Part shown: positions 20,920-31,692 of the stretch, one piece after another
How the letters are laid out: each line of letters begins with the position of its first letter
Numbering within the stretch: position 1 is the stretch's first letter
Source of the DNA: Cupriavidus sp. D39
Lineage (GTDB): Bacteria > Pseudomonadota > Gammaproteobacteria > Burkholderiales > Burkholderiaceae
Reading direction: 5' to 3'
Assembly (NCBI RefSeq): GCF_026627925.1
Contig: NZ_JAPNLE010000009.1
Span: 1,922,001-1,986,000, forward strand
DNA: 64,000 nt
Notes under the pieces: generated by a model
Databases searched by the model: none
What the model was told of the DNA's origin: nothing
The model's input: the letters and a program-made list of their open reading frames with translations, nothing else
Made by a program: the position numbers and the translations under genes

Positions 20920-22089
20920 CTAGTGCATGGCCTGCACGCGCGTGCCGAACAACATGGTCTTCATCGCCGCCGTGCCCATCGCCGCGCCGAAACGCTTGGC
21001 CACTCGCTCCGCGATATTCTCCTTGACGGTGTAGTCGACAATATCCGCGGCCTTGAAGAGATCCCGCGCCACGTAGTCCGCATTGCCCAGGCCGTCGGCC
21101 AGGCCCAGCTCAACGCTGCGCTCGCCGGACCAGAACAAGCCGGAGAACAGATCCGGATCATCCTTCAGGCGATCGCCACGGCCTTCCTTGACCACGTCGA
21201 TGAACTGCTGGTGGATCTGCTTGAGCATGGTTTCGGCGTATTGCTTCTGCCGGGGCACCTGCGGCGAGAACGGGTCGAGCATGGCCTTGTTGGCGCCGGA
21301 GGTATAAAGCCGGCGCTCCACACCCAGCTTGTCCATCAGGCCGGTGAAGCCAAAGCCGTCCATCAGTACGCCGATCGAGCCGACGATACTGGCCTTGTCG
21401 ACATAGATCTTGTCGGCCGCCGCGGCCACGTAATAGCCGCCCGAGGCGCAAATCTCCTCCACCACCACATAGAACGGCTTGGCAGGATAAAGCGTGCGCA
21501 GGCGGTGGATCTCGTCATTGATCATGCCGGCCTGCACCGGCGAGCCGCCCGGCGAGTTGATCTTGAGGATGATGCCAGCGGCATTGGTATCGGCAAACGC
21601 AGCCTGCAGGGCCGCGTTGATCGATTCGGCGCTGGCGGGCGTCCCGGCAGCGATCTCGCCGTCGAGCGACACCATCGCCGTGTGGCGACCGCTCGTGGCA
21701 ATCGTGCCGTCGCCCTTGAAGTCGAAAACAGCAAGGAAAATCAGCGCTAGCAGGGCGAGCCCGGCAAAGCGGAAGAATATGCGCCAGCGGCGTGCCGCGC
21801 GCTGCTCGCGCAGCGTCGCCATCAGCACCCTCTCCAGCACATCCCGCTCCCAGCCAGTCCCCGTGGGGACCGGGCCGACGTCGCGGCCGGCCAAGCGCGC
21901 CTTGCGCTGGCTGGCTTCCTTCTGCGAAGCAGCATCGCCGGCACGCAGCTCTTGCTCCAGCGGGAAATCCGCCTGCGAGGCGGTTTCCAGCCGGTCATCC
22001 CCCGCCCCGGACGCGCCGGCGCCGGCAGGAGCCGCCGGTTCCTGCGCCTTGCCGGATTCGTCCTGCGGCGGTTTTTGCTGTTCAGTCAT
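20920..22089 (-). CDS. sppA: signal peptide peptidase SppA (36K type)
   Basis: SppA digests cleaved signal peptides in the inner membrane. The 389-residue product has a long, charged, low-complexity N-terminus (about 95 residues), one membrane segment at about residues 105-122, and the peptidase S49 domain. The nucleophile is Ser216 in CASGGYYVA and the likely general base Lys269 in SGANKAML, 53 residues apart as in Bacillus SppA. It ends a minus-strand set rluC-gph-Rieske-sppA. Confidence 0.93.
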   Translation of the reverse strand: MTEQQKPPQDESGKAQEPAAPAGAGASGAGDDRLETASQADFPLEQELRAGDAASQKEASQRKARLAGRDVGPVPTGTGWERDVLERVLMATLREQRAARRWRIFFRFAGLALLALIFLAVFDFKGDGTIATSGRHTAMVSLDGEIAAGTPASAESINAALQAAFADTNAAGIILKINSPGGSPVQAGMINDEIHRLRTLYPAKPFYVVVEEICASGGYYVAAAADKIYVDKASIVGSIGVLMDGFGFTGLMDKLGVERRLYTSGANKAMLDPFSPQVPRQKQYAETMLKQIHQQFIDVVKEGRGDRLKDDPDLFSGLFWSGERSVELGLADGLGNADYVARDLFKAADIVDYTVKENIAERVAKRFGAAMGTAAMKTMLFGTRVQAMH

Positions 22090-22150
22090 GCAATTGGCTC
22101 TTGATTATGAATAGATAGGCTGGCCGGGCGCCGCGTCTGCCGGCTGCCCG

Positions 22151-22530
22151 CTAGCCCGCGGGTGCTTCGTATGGACTTTCCGGCAACCAGTACACATCGC
22201 CGTCGCGCTCTTCGACGCGCAGCTTGGACAATGAAGCGCCCCGACAAGGGCCGCCCACGCACAAGCCACTGTCCGGTGCATAAACCGCGCCATGTGTCGC
22301 GCACATCAAGTATAGGCCCGAGGACTCGAAAAACTGTCCCTCCTGCCAATCGAGCTCCATCGGCACGTGGGCGCACTGGTTCAGGTAGCCATGGACGCCC
22401 CCTCGAAGCGCACGACAAACGCGCTCAACGAGCGCCCACCAACCTCGACCACGAAGCGGACCCCGGCGCCACCTTCAGCCAGGTCTTCGGCCGCGCACAG
22501 GCGGCGCTCGCCCGTCATCCCCTGGCCCAT
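22151..22530 (-). pseudogene. Rieske [2Fe-2S] protein, apparent 1-base frameshift
   Basis: A single-domain Rieske protein of about 126 residues. Cluster ligands are CAH in LNQCAHVPMELDW and CATH in LYLMCATHGAVYAP, the Cys-x-His and Cys-x2-His pairs. The N-terminal half (GERRLCAAEDLAEG, GVRFVVEVGG) is in another frame; adding one G to the five-base run at 22399-22403 (C on the plus strand) joins them. The start may be the ATG at 22530, 4 bases after the gph stop, or at 22518. Such proteins usually follow gph in beta-proteobacteria; the electron partner is unknown. Confidence 0.85.
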
Positions 22531-22534
22531 GGCG

Positions 22535-23194
22535 TCAAGCATGCGTCAGCAGCCAGTCTTTCAGGTCGGCGATGGACGACGCGCAATGCAGCGGCGCCAT
22601 CGCGCGCAGGGCGTCCGCGGGATGGGCGCCATAGCCTACGCCGATCCCAGCCGCGCCGGCATTGGCCGCCATCTGCAGGTCATGGGTGGTATCGCCGATC
22701 ATCACCGTGCGCTCCATATCCTGCCCAAGCTCGCGAGTCAGCTCTTGCAGCATGGCCGGGTGAGGCTTGGAGAAGGTCTCGTCGGCGCAACGCGTACCGT
22801 CGAACAGGCGCACGAGGCCGGTTGCCTCCAGGGCGCGCTGCAGGCCGACGCGGGTCTTGCCCGTGGCCACACCAAGGAAATAGTGCTCGGCGTGCAAGGC
22901 TTCCAGCATCTCGCGCACCCCGTCGAACAACACCAGCTCGGCGTCGCGGGTCAGGAAGTGGAAGCGATAGCGCTCGGCCAGCTTGGGATAGTCGGCGGGA
23001 TCCAGCGTCGGTACGGCGTACGATAGCGCGTCCTTAAGTCCCAGCCCGATCACGTGGCTGGCGGCACTGTCGTCGGGCACCGGCAGGCCAAGGTCGCGGC
23101 TGGCCAGCTGGATGCACTTGGCGATGGTCGGGGTGGAATCCATCAGGGTTCCATCCCAGTCGAACACGATCAGGTCGAAGCGTTGCCTGGCCAT
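22535..23194 (-). CDS. gph: HAD-superfamily phosphatase (phosphoglycolate phosphatase-like)
   Basis: A 219-residue HAD hydrolase with motif I FDWDGTLMDST, motif II VATGKTR, motif III lysine in SKPHPAML and motif IV GDTTHDLQMAANAGA. The helical cap between motifs I and II places it in the Gph-like subfamily. The substrate cannot be read from sequence; phosphoglycolate is the usual assignment, but many rluC-linked members act on other phosphates. It starts 19 bp after rluC and touches the Rieske gene. Confidence 0.85.
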   Translation of the reverse strand: MARQRFDLIVFDWDGTLMDSTPTIAKCIQLASRDLGLPVPDDSAASHVIGLGLKDALSYAVPTLDPADYPKLAERYRFHFLTRDAELVLFDGVREMLEALHAEHYFLGVATGKTRVGLQRALEATGLVRLFDGTRCADETFSKPHPAMLQELTRELGQDMERTVMIGDTTHDLQMAANAGAAGIGVGYGAHPADALRAMAPLHCASSIADLKDWLLTHA

Positions 23195-23213
23195 TTATAT
23201 CCTCGTTAGCGCC

Positions 23214-24221
23214 TTAGTCAGCGGCGCGCTGGTTACGGGCTTGCTGCAGGAACGCTTCGCACTCCGGCGGCATGGGTGCAACGACAGTGGTGATTTCACC
23301 ACTTATCGGATGCGTAAATGTCAGGCTGTGCGCATGCAGGAACATGCGCTTGAGCCCGGGATTGGCGCCGCTGCGGGCCAGCGCCTTGTTGAGGGCGTAA
23401 TCGCCGTATTTCTCGTCACCGAGAATCGGGAAGCCCGCATGCGCCAGGTGGACCCGGATCTGGTGGGTCCGCCCGGTCTTCAGCTCGGCCTCGAGCAAGG
23501 TGTAGCCCGGCATCACCTCCAGCCGGTTGAACACGGTATGCGCGGCAATCCCGTCTTCCTGCACCCGCACGCGGCGCTCGCCTTCCGGGGTGGTGTACTT
23601 ATATAGCGGGAATTTCACGTGCTGCCGGGCGTTCTCGAAATGACCAGCCACACAGGCGAAGTAACGCTTGTCGAGTGCACTGCCGCGCATCTGCTCGTGC
23701 AGGTTCACCAGCGCCGTGCGCTTCTTGGCCAGCACCAGCAGGCCGGAGGTTTCGCGGTCGAGCCGGTGGACGAGTTCCAGGAATTTGGCCTGTGGACGCG
23801 CGCGCCGCAACTGCTCGATCACGCCGAACGCCACCCCGGAGCCACCATGCACGGCGACCCCGGCAGGCTTGTTGATCACCAGCAGGTATTCATCCTCAAA
23901 GACCACCGGGAAGCTGGCCGGCGGCACGAACTTGCCGGCATCCGGTGCCGGAGCCGCCACACGCATGGGCGGAATCCGCACCACGTCGCCCAGCTGCAGC
24001 CGATAGGTGGCATCGACCCGCCCCTTGTTTACGCGCACTTCACCCGACCTCAGGATGCGGTAGACATGGCTCTTGGGCACCCCTTTCGAGAGCCTTAGGA
24101 GGAAGTTGTCGATGCGCTGGCCATCGGCTTCGTCGCCAATCGTTACGTACGCCACCTGGGGGCCGGCCGCGGCGGGCCGCGCCTCTTTTTCAATTTGATG
24201 GCGTAACTCATTCATTTTCAA
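23214..24221 (-). CDS. rluC: 23S rRNA pseudouridine synthase RluC
   Basis: RluC makes pseudouridines 955, 2504 and 2580 of 23S rRNA. The 335-residue protein has an N-terminal S4 RNA-binding domain (QRIDNFLLRLSKGVPKSHVY) and the RluA-type catalytic domain with the nucleophilic aspartate in LVHRLDRETSGLLV. TGRTHQIRVHLAH near the C-terminus is also diagnostic. It is divergent from rne, an arrangement conserved in many proteobacteria. Met3 at 24215 is an alternative start. Confidence 0.94.
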   Translation of the reverse strand: MKMNELRHQIEKEARPAAAGPQVAYVTIGDEADGQRIDNFLLRLSKGVPKSHVYRILRSGEVRVNKGRVDATYRLQLGDVVRIPPMRVAAPAPDAGKFVPPASFPVVFEDEYLLVINKPAGVAVHGGSGVAFGVIEQLRRARPQAKFLELVHRLDRETSGLLVLAKKRTALVNLHEQMRGSALDKRYFACVAGHFENARQHVKFPLYKYTTPEGERRVRVQEDGIAAHTVFNRLEVMPGYTLLEAELKTGRTHQIRVHLAHAGFPILGDEKYGDYALNKALARSGANPGLKRMFLHAHSLTFTHPISGEITTVVAPMPPECEAFLQQARNQRAAD

Positions 24222-24982
24222 TATAATTTCCTCGCTGTCCCGGCCAAAGACCGGTAGCGCAAGTCAGGTGTAGGCGATTCGTCGTATTTTACACTTCGGG
24301 TTGCCGCCAGCCCTGCCAGCCTCCCGCTTCTTTGCGTACCACGCGAGCCCCGGGCTGGTGAATGGCAGCAAAAAACGCAGCACGCACGGTATCGCCCGCG
24401 CAGGAAGTCGCCCAAAGGCAACTTCGGCGCTGATGGCGGTCACGTGGGAATAGAGTGTTCAGGTAGAACAGAATTTGATAGTGGATGCCCACCCGGCATC
24501 CGCTCTGGTGAGAGAAGTCCCGCCCGCACCGGGAAACGGTGCCGCCGGCATGCTTCCAACGCCACCTGACTGGTTATACCGGCGCCCGGTCGCAGAACTC
24601 CAAGAAGCAGTAGGTGCGCCCGCCAGGAGATGTCAGGTAGCGAAGCAGCATTGCCGTGACGACAAACTTGCTCTTTGACGCGTCTAGCCCTTCCGCGGCC
24701 GGCCGCGGTGTGATGGCGCCCCTTCGCGCCCGCACCGCCGCCATGCCAGCCGGAAACCCGCTGGGTCGCTGCGCAGAGCAGCACACTGGCGTTCTCTCCG
24801 ACCATGCGGACGGCGCTTTCGACGTCGTTACCTCTCTTTCACCCGTGCCCAGCCGGCCGCGCTCATTTGCGCGACGGCGCTTTCGGCAATTCTCGCACCC
24901 TCACTCGCTCCCTCGCGTGCTCCACGGAACGCCGCGGGCACCGCATGCCGGTGCAATCCGCGGCATTGAGTGAGGTAATGCG
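24222..24982. other. rluC-rne divergent intergenic region, long rne leader
   Basis: These 761 bp separate divergent rluC and rne. I find no convincing gene on either strand. Two small perfect stem-loops are visible on the plus strand: GGATGCC/GGCATCC at 24483-24501 and GCACCG/CGGTGC a few dozen bases later. In other bacteria the rne leader is long and mediates autoregulation by RNase E; that this leader does so is inference. No clear -35/-10 pair was found for rne. Confidence 0.5.
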
Positions 24983-27900
24983 ATGAAACGCATGCTTTTC
25001 AACGCGACGCAGCAAGAAGAACTGCGCGTCGCCATCGTCGATGGTCAGAAGCTGATCGACATCGACATCGAAGCCGCCGGGCGCGAACAGCGCAAGGGCA
25101 ACATCTACAAGGGTGTCATCACCCGGATCGAGCCCTCGCTGGAAGCCTGCTTCGTCAACTACGGCGAAGAACGCCACGGCTTCCTGCCCTTCAAGGAAGT
25201 AGCACGCGCCTTTTTCAAGGAAGGCGTGGACGTGCGCAACGCGCGCATCCAGGACGCACTGCATGAAGGCCAGGAACTGATCGTCCAGGTAGAAAAGGAA
25301 GAGCGCGGCAACAAGGGCGCTGCGCTGACCACCTTTATCTCGCTGGCCGGCCGTTACCTGGTGCTGATGCCCAACAACCCGCGCGGCGGTGGCGTATCGC
25401 GCCGCATCGAGGGCGAGGACCGCCAGGAACTGCGCGAGACCATGGGCCAGCTGGCCGTGCCCGAGGGCATGAGCATCATCGCCCGCACCGCGGGCATCGG
25501 CCGCTCTGCCGAAGAGCTCCAGTGGGACCTGAACTACCTGCTGCAACTGTGGAAGGCCATCGACGGCGCCGCCGGCGACAACAAAGCCCCGCTGCTGATC
25601 TATCTCGAGTCCAGCCTGGTGATTCGCGCCATCCGCGACTACTTCCAGCCGGATATCGGCGAGATCCTGATCGACACCGACGAAATCTACGAGCAGGCCC
25701 GCGCCTTCATGAGCGTGGTCATGCCCGACAACATGAACCGCGTGAAGAAGTACCGGGACGACGTCCCCCTCTTCTCGCGCTTCCAGATCGAGCACCAGAT
25801 CGAGTCGGCTTATTCGCGCATGGTGATGCTGCCCTCGGGCGGCGCCATCGTGATCGACCATACCGAAGCCCTGGTGTCGGTGGACGTGAACTCCGCCCGC
25901 GCCACCAAGGGCGCCGACATCGAGGAAACCGCGCTGCGCACCAACCTCGAAGCCGCCGACGAAATCGCCCGCCAGTTGCGCCTGCGCGACCTGGGCGGCC
26001 TGATCGTGATCGACTTCATCGACATGGAAGCCAGCAAGGCCCAGAAGGACGTGGAAACGCGCCTGAAGGATGCCCTGCGCCATGACCGCGCCCGCGTGCA
26101 GATGGGCAAGATCAGCCGCTTCGGCCTGATGGAGCTGTCGCGCCAGCGCCTGCGCCCGTCGCTGTCGGAAGGCTCGCACATCACTTGCCCGCGTTGCAAC
26201 GGCACCGGCCATATCCGCGATACCGAATCCTCCGCCCTGCAGGTCCTGCGCATCATCCAGGAAGAAGGGATGAAGGAAAACACCGCCGCCATCCACTGCC
26301 AGGTACCGGTGGAAGTGGCTGCGTTCCTGCTCAACGAGAAGCGCCAGGACATCAACCTGATCGAGATGCGCTTCAAGGTCAACGTGCTGCTGATCCCCAA
26401 CAAGCACCTGGAGACCCCGCACTACAAGCTGGAGCGCCTGCGTCACGACGACCCGCGCCTGGAAGACAGCATGGCCAGCTACAAGATGGTCGAGGCTGCC
26501 GCCAAGGAACTGGAAGCCGACACCAGCTACAGCAGCCGCAAGAAGGAAGACGCCAAGCCGCGCCAGGAAGCTGCCGTCAAGGGCATCACCCCGGAACAGC
26601 CGGCGCCCGTCTCCGTGCCGCGCGCCGAACGCGCCCCGCGCCCGGAGGCAGCCGCAGCAGCCGCACGTCCGGTGCCGGCTACCCAGCCGGTGGTCGGCGG
26701 TGGCTTTATCGGCTGGCTGAAGAGCCTGTTCGGCGCCAAGCCCGCAGCACCCGCCGTCGAACCGGCCAAGCCGGTTGACGCGGAACAGCGCAGCGGTGAG
26801 AACCGTCGCGAGCGCGGCCAGCGTGGCGAACGCGGCGAAGGCCGTGCCCAGCGCGGCGAACGTGGTGGCGAGCGCGGTGAACGCGGCGGCGAGCGTGGCG
26901 AGCGCCAGGGCCGCGGCCAGCGTGGCGAGCGCGCCCCCAGGAACGTGGTGAGCGCACCGAGCGCACGGACCGTGGCGAACAGCGCACGGAGCGTGGCGAG
27001 CGCGTCGAAGCGCGCGGTGAACGTGGCGAGCGTGGTGAGCCACGCGGTGAACGCGGCGAGCGCAGTAGCCGCGCCCCGCGCCAGGCCGCACTGGAAGTCC
27101 AGCCGGCCCGCCAGCCCGAGGGTGCACCGGCCGAGCGTACGGAAGGCCGTGGCGAAGGCCGCCGCGACCGCAACCAGGAACGCCGCGAGCGCCAGCGCGA
27201 CCGCCAGCGTGAACGAGGAGACGCGCCGCGCGAAGGCGAAGCCGCCGAAGGCCTGGCTGCCGAAGCCGTAGCCGTGACCGCAGCCGCTGTCGTAGCAGCA
27301 CCGGCCGTAGCCGCAGCGGTTGCCTTGCACGACGACGCCGACAACGCACGCACCGACCTGCCGGAAGGCACGGAAGGCACGGAAGGCACCGAGAACGGTG
27401 AAGGTGAAGAACGCCGCCGCCGCAATCGCCGTGGCCGCAACCGCTATCGCCGCGAACGCGATGACAGCGTCCAGGCAACCGAAGGCGCGGAAAGCGCTGA
27501 AGGCGAGTACACGGCGGAAGTGCGCGAAAGCACCCAGGCCGCCGCCCCGGCTGTTGTCGCCCAAGCGCCCGCGGTCGAAGCCGCTGCCGTGACGGTTGAC
27601 GAAGCCGCGCCGAGCGCTCCTGCCTACCAGCCCGCCGAAGCGGCTGCCGTGGCGCAACAGCCCGTGGCACCGCCGGCAGAGCCGGTGTTCGTGCAAGCCG
27701 CGCCCATCTCGGCGCCGGTCGCTGCACCGATCGTTGAAACAGTTGCCGAGCCGGTGGCTGAACCGGTGGTTGAAACGGTCGCAGCAAGCCCGGCCGCCTA
27801 CCAGCCGGCACCGGCCCCGGTTGTGGCGGAAGCTATCGTGGAAGCCCCTGCTGCCGTGGCGCCTGCCGTTGAAGTGCCGGCAGCAGCACCCGCGGCCGCA

Positions 27901-28154
27901 CCGGCACCCGTGCCGGCCGCAGCCCCGGTGGCCGCGGTGGCAGTCGAAAGCCTCCAACCCATGCTGGCTTCGGCTGGCCTGGAGTGGGTCAACACCGACA
28001 CCAGCAAGCTGCGCGCTGCGCAGGAAGCGGCTGCCAACATCCCGCCGGCGCCGCGCGTCGTGCGGGAGCGCAAGCCCTGCCGCCGCTGCCTGAAGGTCCG
28101 ATGATCCTGGTCGAGACCGGTGGCGATACCGCAGAGACGACGCCGCAGAAGTAA
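24983..28154 (+). CDS. rne: ribonuclease E, two apparent frameshifts in the C-terminal half
   Basis: RNase E is the main endonuclease for mRNA decay and rRNA/tRNA processing. Residues 1-520 form the catalytic part: S1 domain ([19 protein letters not shown]), metal-binding aspartates in [10 protein letters not shown] and VIDFIDMEA, and the zinc link CPRCNGTG. A short amphipathic segment ([13 protein letters not shown], about 572) may be a membrane anchor, followed by an Arg/Gly/Glu repeat tail and a Pro/Ala/Val-rich end. As read, the frame stops at 27271. Adding one C at 26934-26938 and one at 28075-28077 gives about 1057 residues ending TAETTPQK at 28154. The catalytic half is unaffected. Confidence 0.94.
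26800..27230 (+). repeat. RGER-type repeats coding for the RNase E tail
   Basis: The DNA encodes degenerate Arg-Gly-Glu-Arg units (for example [18 protein letters not shown]) built from CGTGGCGAGCGC-like 9-12 bp units. Such basic stretches in RNase E bind RNA. The repeats may vary in copy number between strains, and they surround one of the two frame breaks. Confidence 0.7.
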
Positions 28155-28181
28155 GCGGCACCCTCTCGGGTAGCAAGGAAA

Positions 28182-28205
28182 GGGACGGCGATGCCGTCCC
28201 TTTTT
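28182..28205 (+). terminator. rho-independent terminator after rne
   Basis: An 8-bp GC stem (GGGACGGC at 28182-28189, GCCGTCCC at 28193-28200) with a 3-base loop and a run of five T. It lies 27 bp after the corrected rne stop, not after the apparent early stop, which supports the corrected frame. Confidence 0.9.
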
Positions 28206-28377
28206 CATGCCCGCGGGCTATGCCCCGGGTGATGCCGGCGGTACCATGCCCGGCTCGGCTAGAATGACAAATGGAGGGCACCCGAAAGATGGTGCCCCGG
28301 AACGGGCGTTGCTCGCCCCCACGCATCCGCGCTGGCGCCTAGAGCCCCCGTCACCTGCACTGCCACGCCCCCAGGCC

Positions 28378-29502
28378 ATGACCGAATCCGTCATCCCCAT
28401 TTTCGACCTGCGCGACCATCGCTACCGCTCGATGACGCCAAGCATTCCGGCTGTGCTCGCCGCACCGTCCGGGCTGGTTGCCGATACGCGCGGCCGGCCG
28501 CTGCATGATTTGCGCATCTCGGTCACGGATCGCTGCAATTTCCGCTGCGTCTACTGCATGCCCAAGGAAGTGTTCGACAAGGACTACACCTTCCTGCCGC
28601 ACTCCGAGTTGCTGAGCTTCGAGGAAATCGAGCGCGCCGCCCGCCTGTTTGTTGCGCACGGGGTGGAGAAGATCCGCCTGACCGGCGGCGAGCCGCTGCT
28701 GCGCAAGAACATCGAGAAGCTGGTGGAAATGCTGGCGCGCATCGAGACGGTGTCGGGCAAGCCGCTGGACCTCACCCTCACCACCAACGCCTCGCTGCTG
28801 GCCCGCAAGGCGCGCGCGCTGCGCGATGCCGGCCTGACGCGGGTGAGCGTGAGCCTGGACGCCATCGACGACGCCACCTTCCGCCGCATGAACGATGTCG
28901 ACTTCGCGGTGCGCGATGTGCTGGACGGCATCGAGACCGCGCAGGCCGTCGGGCTGGCGCCGATCAAGGTCAACATGGTGGTCAAACGCGGCACCAACGA
29001 CGGGGAAATCGTGCCGATGGCCACGCATTTCCGTAACAGCGGCATCATCATGCGCTTTATCGAGTTCATGGACGTGGGCGCCAGCAACCACTGGCAGATG
29101 GACGAGGTACTGCCCTCGGCCGAAGTGGTACGCCGCATCCACGAGGTATTCCCGCTGGAAACCATCTCCGCCAACTATAGCGGCGAGACCGCCGAGCGCT
29201 GGCGCTACCGCGACGGCGCCGGTGAGATCGGCGTGATCTCCAGCGTGACCCACGCCTTCTGCGGGGACTGCAGCCGCATCCGCCTGTCGACTGAAGGCCG
29301 GCTCTACCTGTGCCTGTTCGCCACCGAAGGCTACGACCTGCGGGCGCTGCTGCGCGGCGAGCACAGCGACCTGGAAATCTCGAACGCCATTGCCGGGGTC
29401 TGGCAAGGGCGCACCGATCACTACTCGGAACAGCGCAGCGACCCCGCGGTGCGGCAGGCACGCGCCGAGAACAAGATCGAAATGTCGTATATCGGCGGCT
29501 GA
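28378..29502 (+). CDS. moaA: GTP 3',8-cyclase MoaA
   Basis: MoaA is a radical-SAM enzyme that starts molybdenum-cofactor synthesis from GTP. The SAM cluster motif is CNFRCVYC, preceded by LRISVTDR. The second cluster uses cysteines in [11 protein letters not shown] and LYLCLFA. The ATG at 28378 gives 374 residues; a start at 28207 would add 57 residues rich in Pro/Gly that overlap the terminator region. It leads moaA-mobA-moeA. Confidence 0.95.
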   Translation: MTESVIPIFDLRDHRYRSMTPSIPAVLAAPSGLVADTRGRPLHDLRISVTDRCNFRCVYCMPKEVFDKDYTFLPHSELLSFEEIERAARLFVAHGVEKIRLTGGEPLLRKNIEKLVEMLARIETVSGKPLDLTLTTNASLLARKARALRDAGLTRVSVSLDAIDDATFRRMNDVDFAVRDVLDGIETAQAVGLAPIKVNMVVKRGTNDGEIVPMATHFRNSGIIMRFIEFMDVGASNHWQMDEVLPSAEVVRRIHEVFPLETISANYSGETAERWRYRDGAGEIGVISSVTHAFCGDCSRIRLSTEGRLYLCLFATEGYDLRALLRGEHSDLEISNAIAGVWQGRTDHYSEQRSDPAVRQARAENKIEMSYIGG

Positions 29503-29548
29503 TGGCAGCCGCCCCGCCCAACCCAGCTCCCTACTCTCCCATCCCCCA

Positions 29549-30147
29549 ATGATTCCTCGCGAAGACATTACCGGCCTGATCCTCGCCGGCGGCAGGGGTA
29601 GCCGCATGGGCGGCACCGACAAGGGTCTGCAACCGTTCCGGGGCGCGCCCATGGCGATGCATACGCTGATGCGCCTGTCTGCGCAGACCGGCGGCATGTT
29701 GATCAACGCCAACCGCAACCTGGCCGCGTATGAGTCCTTCGGCGTGCCGGTGGTCACCGATTCGGTGCCGGACTTCGCCGGACCCCTCGCCGGCATGCTG
29801 GCCGGGCTGGAGCAATGCCAGACGGGCTGGATGCTGAGCGCCCCTGCGACTCGCCTTTCCTGCCATCCGACCTGGCCGCGCGCCTGGCGAGCGCGATCGA
29901 TGAGCAAGGCGCCGAGATGGCCATCCCCGTCACCATCGACGCGGATGGCCGCCGGCAGGTCCAGCCGGTGTTTTGCCTGATGCCGGCCACGGCGCTCGAC
30001 GGCCTGGTGGCTTTCCTCAACGGCGGCGGCCGCAAGATCGAAACCTGGGCCGCCTCGCACCGCCTGGCCGAGGTGCTGTTCGAAGACGCCGGCGCCTTCG
30101 CCAATATCAATACCCTGGATGAGTTGCGCACGCTCGAAGCGCGCTGA
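29549..30147 (+). pseudogene. mobA: molybdenum cofactor guanylyltransferase MobA, apparent 1-base frameshift
   Basis: MobA attaches GMP to molybdopterin to form MGD. The nucleotide-binding signature LILAGGRGSRMGGTDKGL is near residue 10, and PDFAGPLAGMLAGLE follows. The frame breaks at a four-C run at 29841-29844; one more C restores SAPCDSPFLPSDLAARL and runs to 30147, giving 199 residues, the normal size. Its start is 46 bp past moaA, and moeA follows 35 bp later. Confidence 0.9.
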
Positions 30148-30182
30148 CAACTTAAGCCAGGCCGCTGCCCCGGGAACGGTCC

Positions 30183-31461
30183 ATGCCATCACTACAATCC
30201 GTCATTTCCTGCCTGTCCGACTACGATCCCGGTGCGTTGCCGGTGGCGCAGGCCAACCAGATCATCGGCGAGGTGGTCGAGCCGGTGCGCGGCACCGAGC
30301 AGGTCGCCCTGCGCACGGCGCTCGATCGCGTGCTGGCCGAAGACGTCATCTCCACGCTGGACGTGCCGGCGCACGACAAGCTCCGCCATGGACGGCTATG
30401 CGTTCGCCAGCAGCGAGCTGGCCGCCGGCGGCAACGTGACCTTGACGGTGGTCGGCAGCGCCTTCGCCGGCGCTGCCTGCGAGCAAGCGGTGGCACGCGG
30501 GCAGGCAGCGCGCATCATGACCGGCGCCATCATGCCGGCCGGCTGCGACACCGTGATTCCCCAGGAATTCGTCGACATCCAAGGCGAACAGGTTCGCTTT
30601 GAGGCCAGGGCGGTACGGGCCGGCGACAACCGCCGCCTGCGGGGCGAAGACCTTGCCATCGGCCAGCCGGCGCTGGCCGCCGGGCGCATCCTGCAGCCAG
30701 CCGACCTTGGGCTGCTGGCATCGCTGGGCGTGGCCGAAGTCAAGGTGCGGCGCCGCCTGCGCGTCGCGTTCTTCTCCACCGGCGACGAACTGCGCTCGAT
30801 CGGCGAGACGCTCGACGCCGGCTGCGTCTACGACTCAAACCGCTACACGCTGCACGCCATGCTGCGGCGGCTGAACGTCGACCTGATCGACATGGGCGTG
30901 GTGCGCGACGATCCCGCCGCGCTGGAAGCGGCGTTCCGCAGCGCGTGCGAAAATGCCGACGCGGTCATCACCTCGGGCGGCGTATCGGTGGGCGAAGCCG
31001 ACTACACCAAGCAGATCATGGCCCAGCTTGGCGATGTGACCTTCTGGAAGATCGCCATGCGCCCCGGCCGGCCCATGGCCTTTGGACGCATTGCCTCCCA
31101 CGGCCACCAGGCGCTGCTCTTCGGCCTGCCGGGCAACCCGGTGGCGGTGATGGTGACGTTCTATCATTTCGTGCGGGCCGCCCTGCACCGCCAGATGGGC
31201 GCGAAGGTGGCGCCCCTGCCACTGATGCGCGTGCGCAGCGCCCAGGCGATCCGCAAGAAGCCTGGCCGCACCGAGTACCAGCGCGGCATCCTGGCGCCGG
31301 ACCCGGAGGGCGGCTGGCAGGTGAGCATCACCGGGCAGCAGGGCTCGGGCGTGCTGCGCTCGATGAGCGAGGCCAATTGCTTCATCGTGCTCGGGCATGA
31401 ACAGGGCATGGTCGCGGCGGGCGATGAGGTCGAGGTCATGCTCTTCGACGGGCTGATGTAA
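30183..31461 (+). pseudogene. moeA: molybdopterin molybdenumtransferase MoeA, apparent 1-base insertion
   Basis: MoeA inserts molybdate into adenylylated molybdopterin. The main part (MDGYAFASSELAAGG, GAIMPAGCDTVIPQE, SGGVSVGEADYTK, GLPGNPVAVMVTF) covers domains I-IV. The first 66 residues are in another frame; the join lies at about 30380 where GACAAGCTCCGCC should read GACAACTCCGCC to give the family motif HDNSAMDGY. This is the only apparent insertion in the window, the other breaks being deletions. Corrected length is 425 residues. It closes the moaA-mobA-moeA set. Confidence 0.92.
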
Positions 31462-31692
31462 GGGGTGCCCTCACTGCCCCCTTCATGGCGCCCTTGCCGG
31501 CGCCCTTGTTGGCTCCCACCAGGGCCGCCACGGTGCGCCGGCTTCACCTTTGTGTCGTTTTTGCGCAGCAGATTTGCCCGGGTTTAGCAAGCAGATCGGC
31601 GGTTTTCCATACCCCGCGAGTGCCGGACTATGCGCCGCCTCCCCCATTGGATACACTTGCGCAACATTACTTTGCTTACTGCCCAAGCTGTC

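Noticed and set aside
24590..24690. A possible SRP RNA (4.5S) because of the string GTCAGGTAGCGAAGCAGC
   Set aside because: The segment between the conserved CAGG and AGCAGC is too short to hold the GGAA-type tetraloop and its stem, so the helix 8 core cannot form.
24863..27811. A 982-codon open frame antisense to rne
   Set aside because: It is the mirror of the GC-rich RNase E gene, has Arg/Ala/Gly/His-rich composition and no domain; the plus strand encodes a clear RNase E.
28207..28377. A 57-residue N-terminal extension of MoaA
   Set aside because: It overlaps the rne terminator region, is low complexity, and the family start is at 28378.
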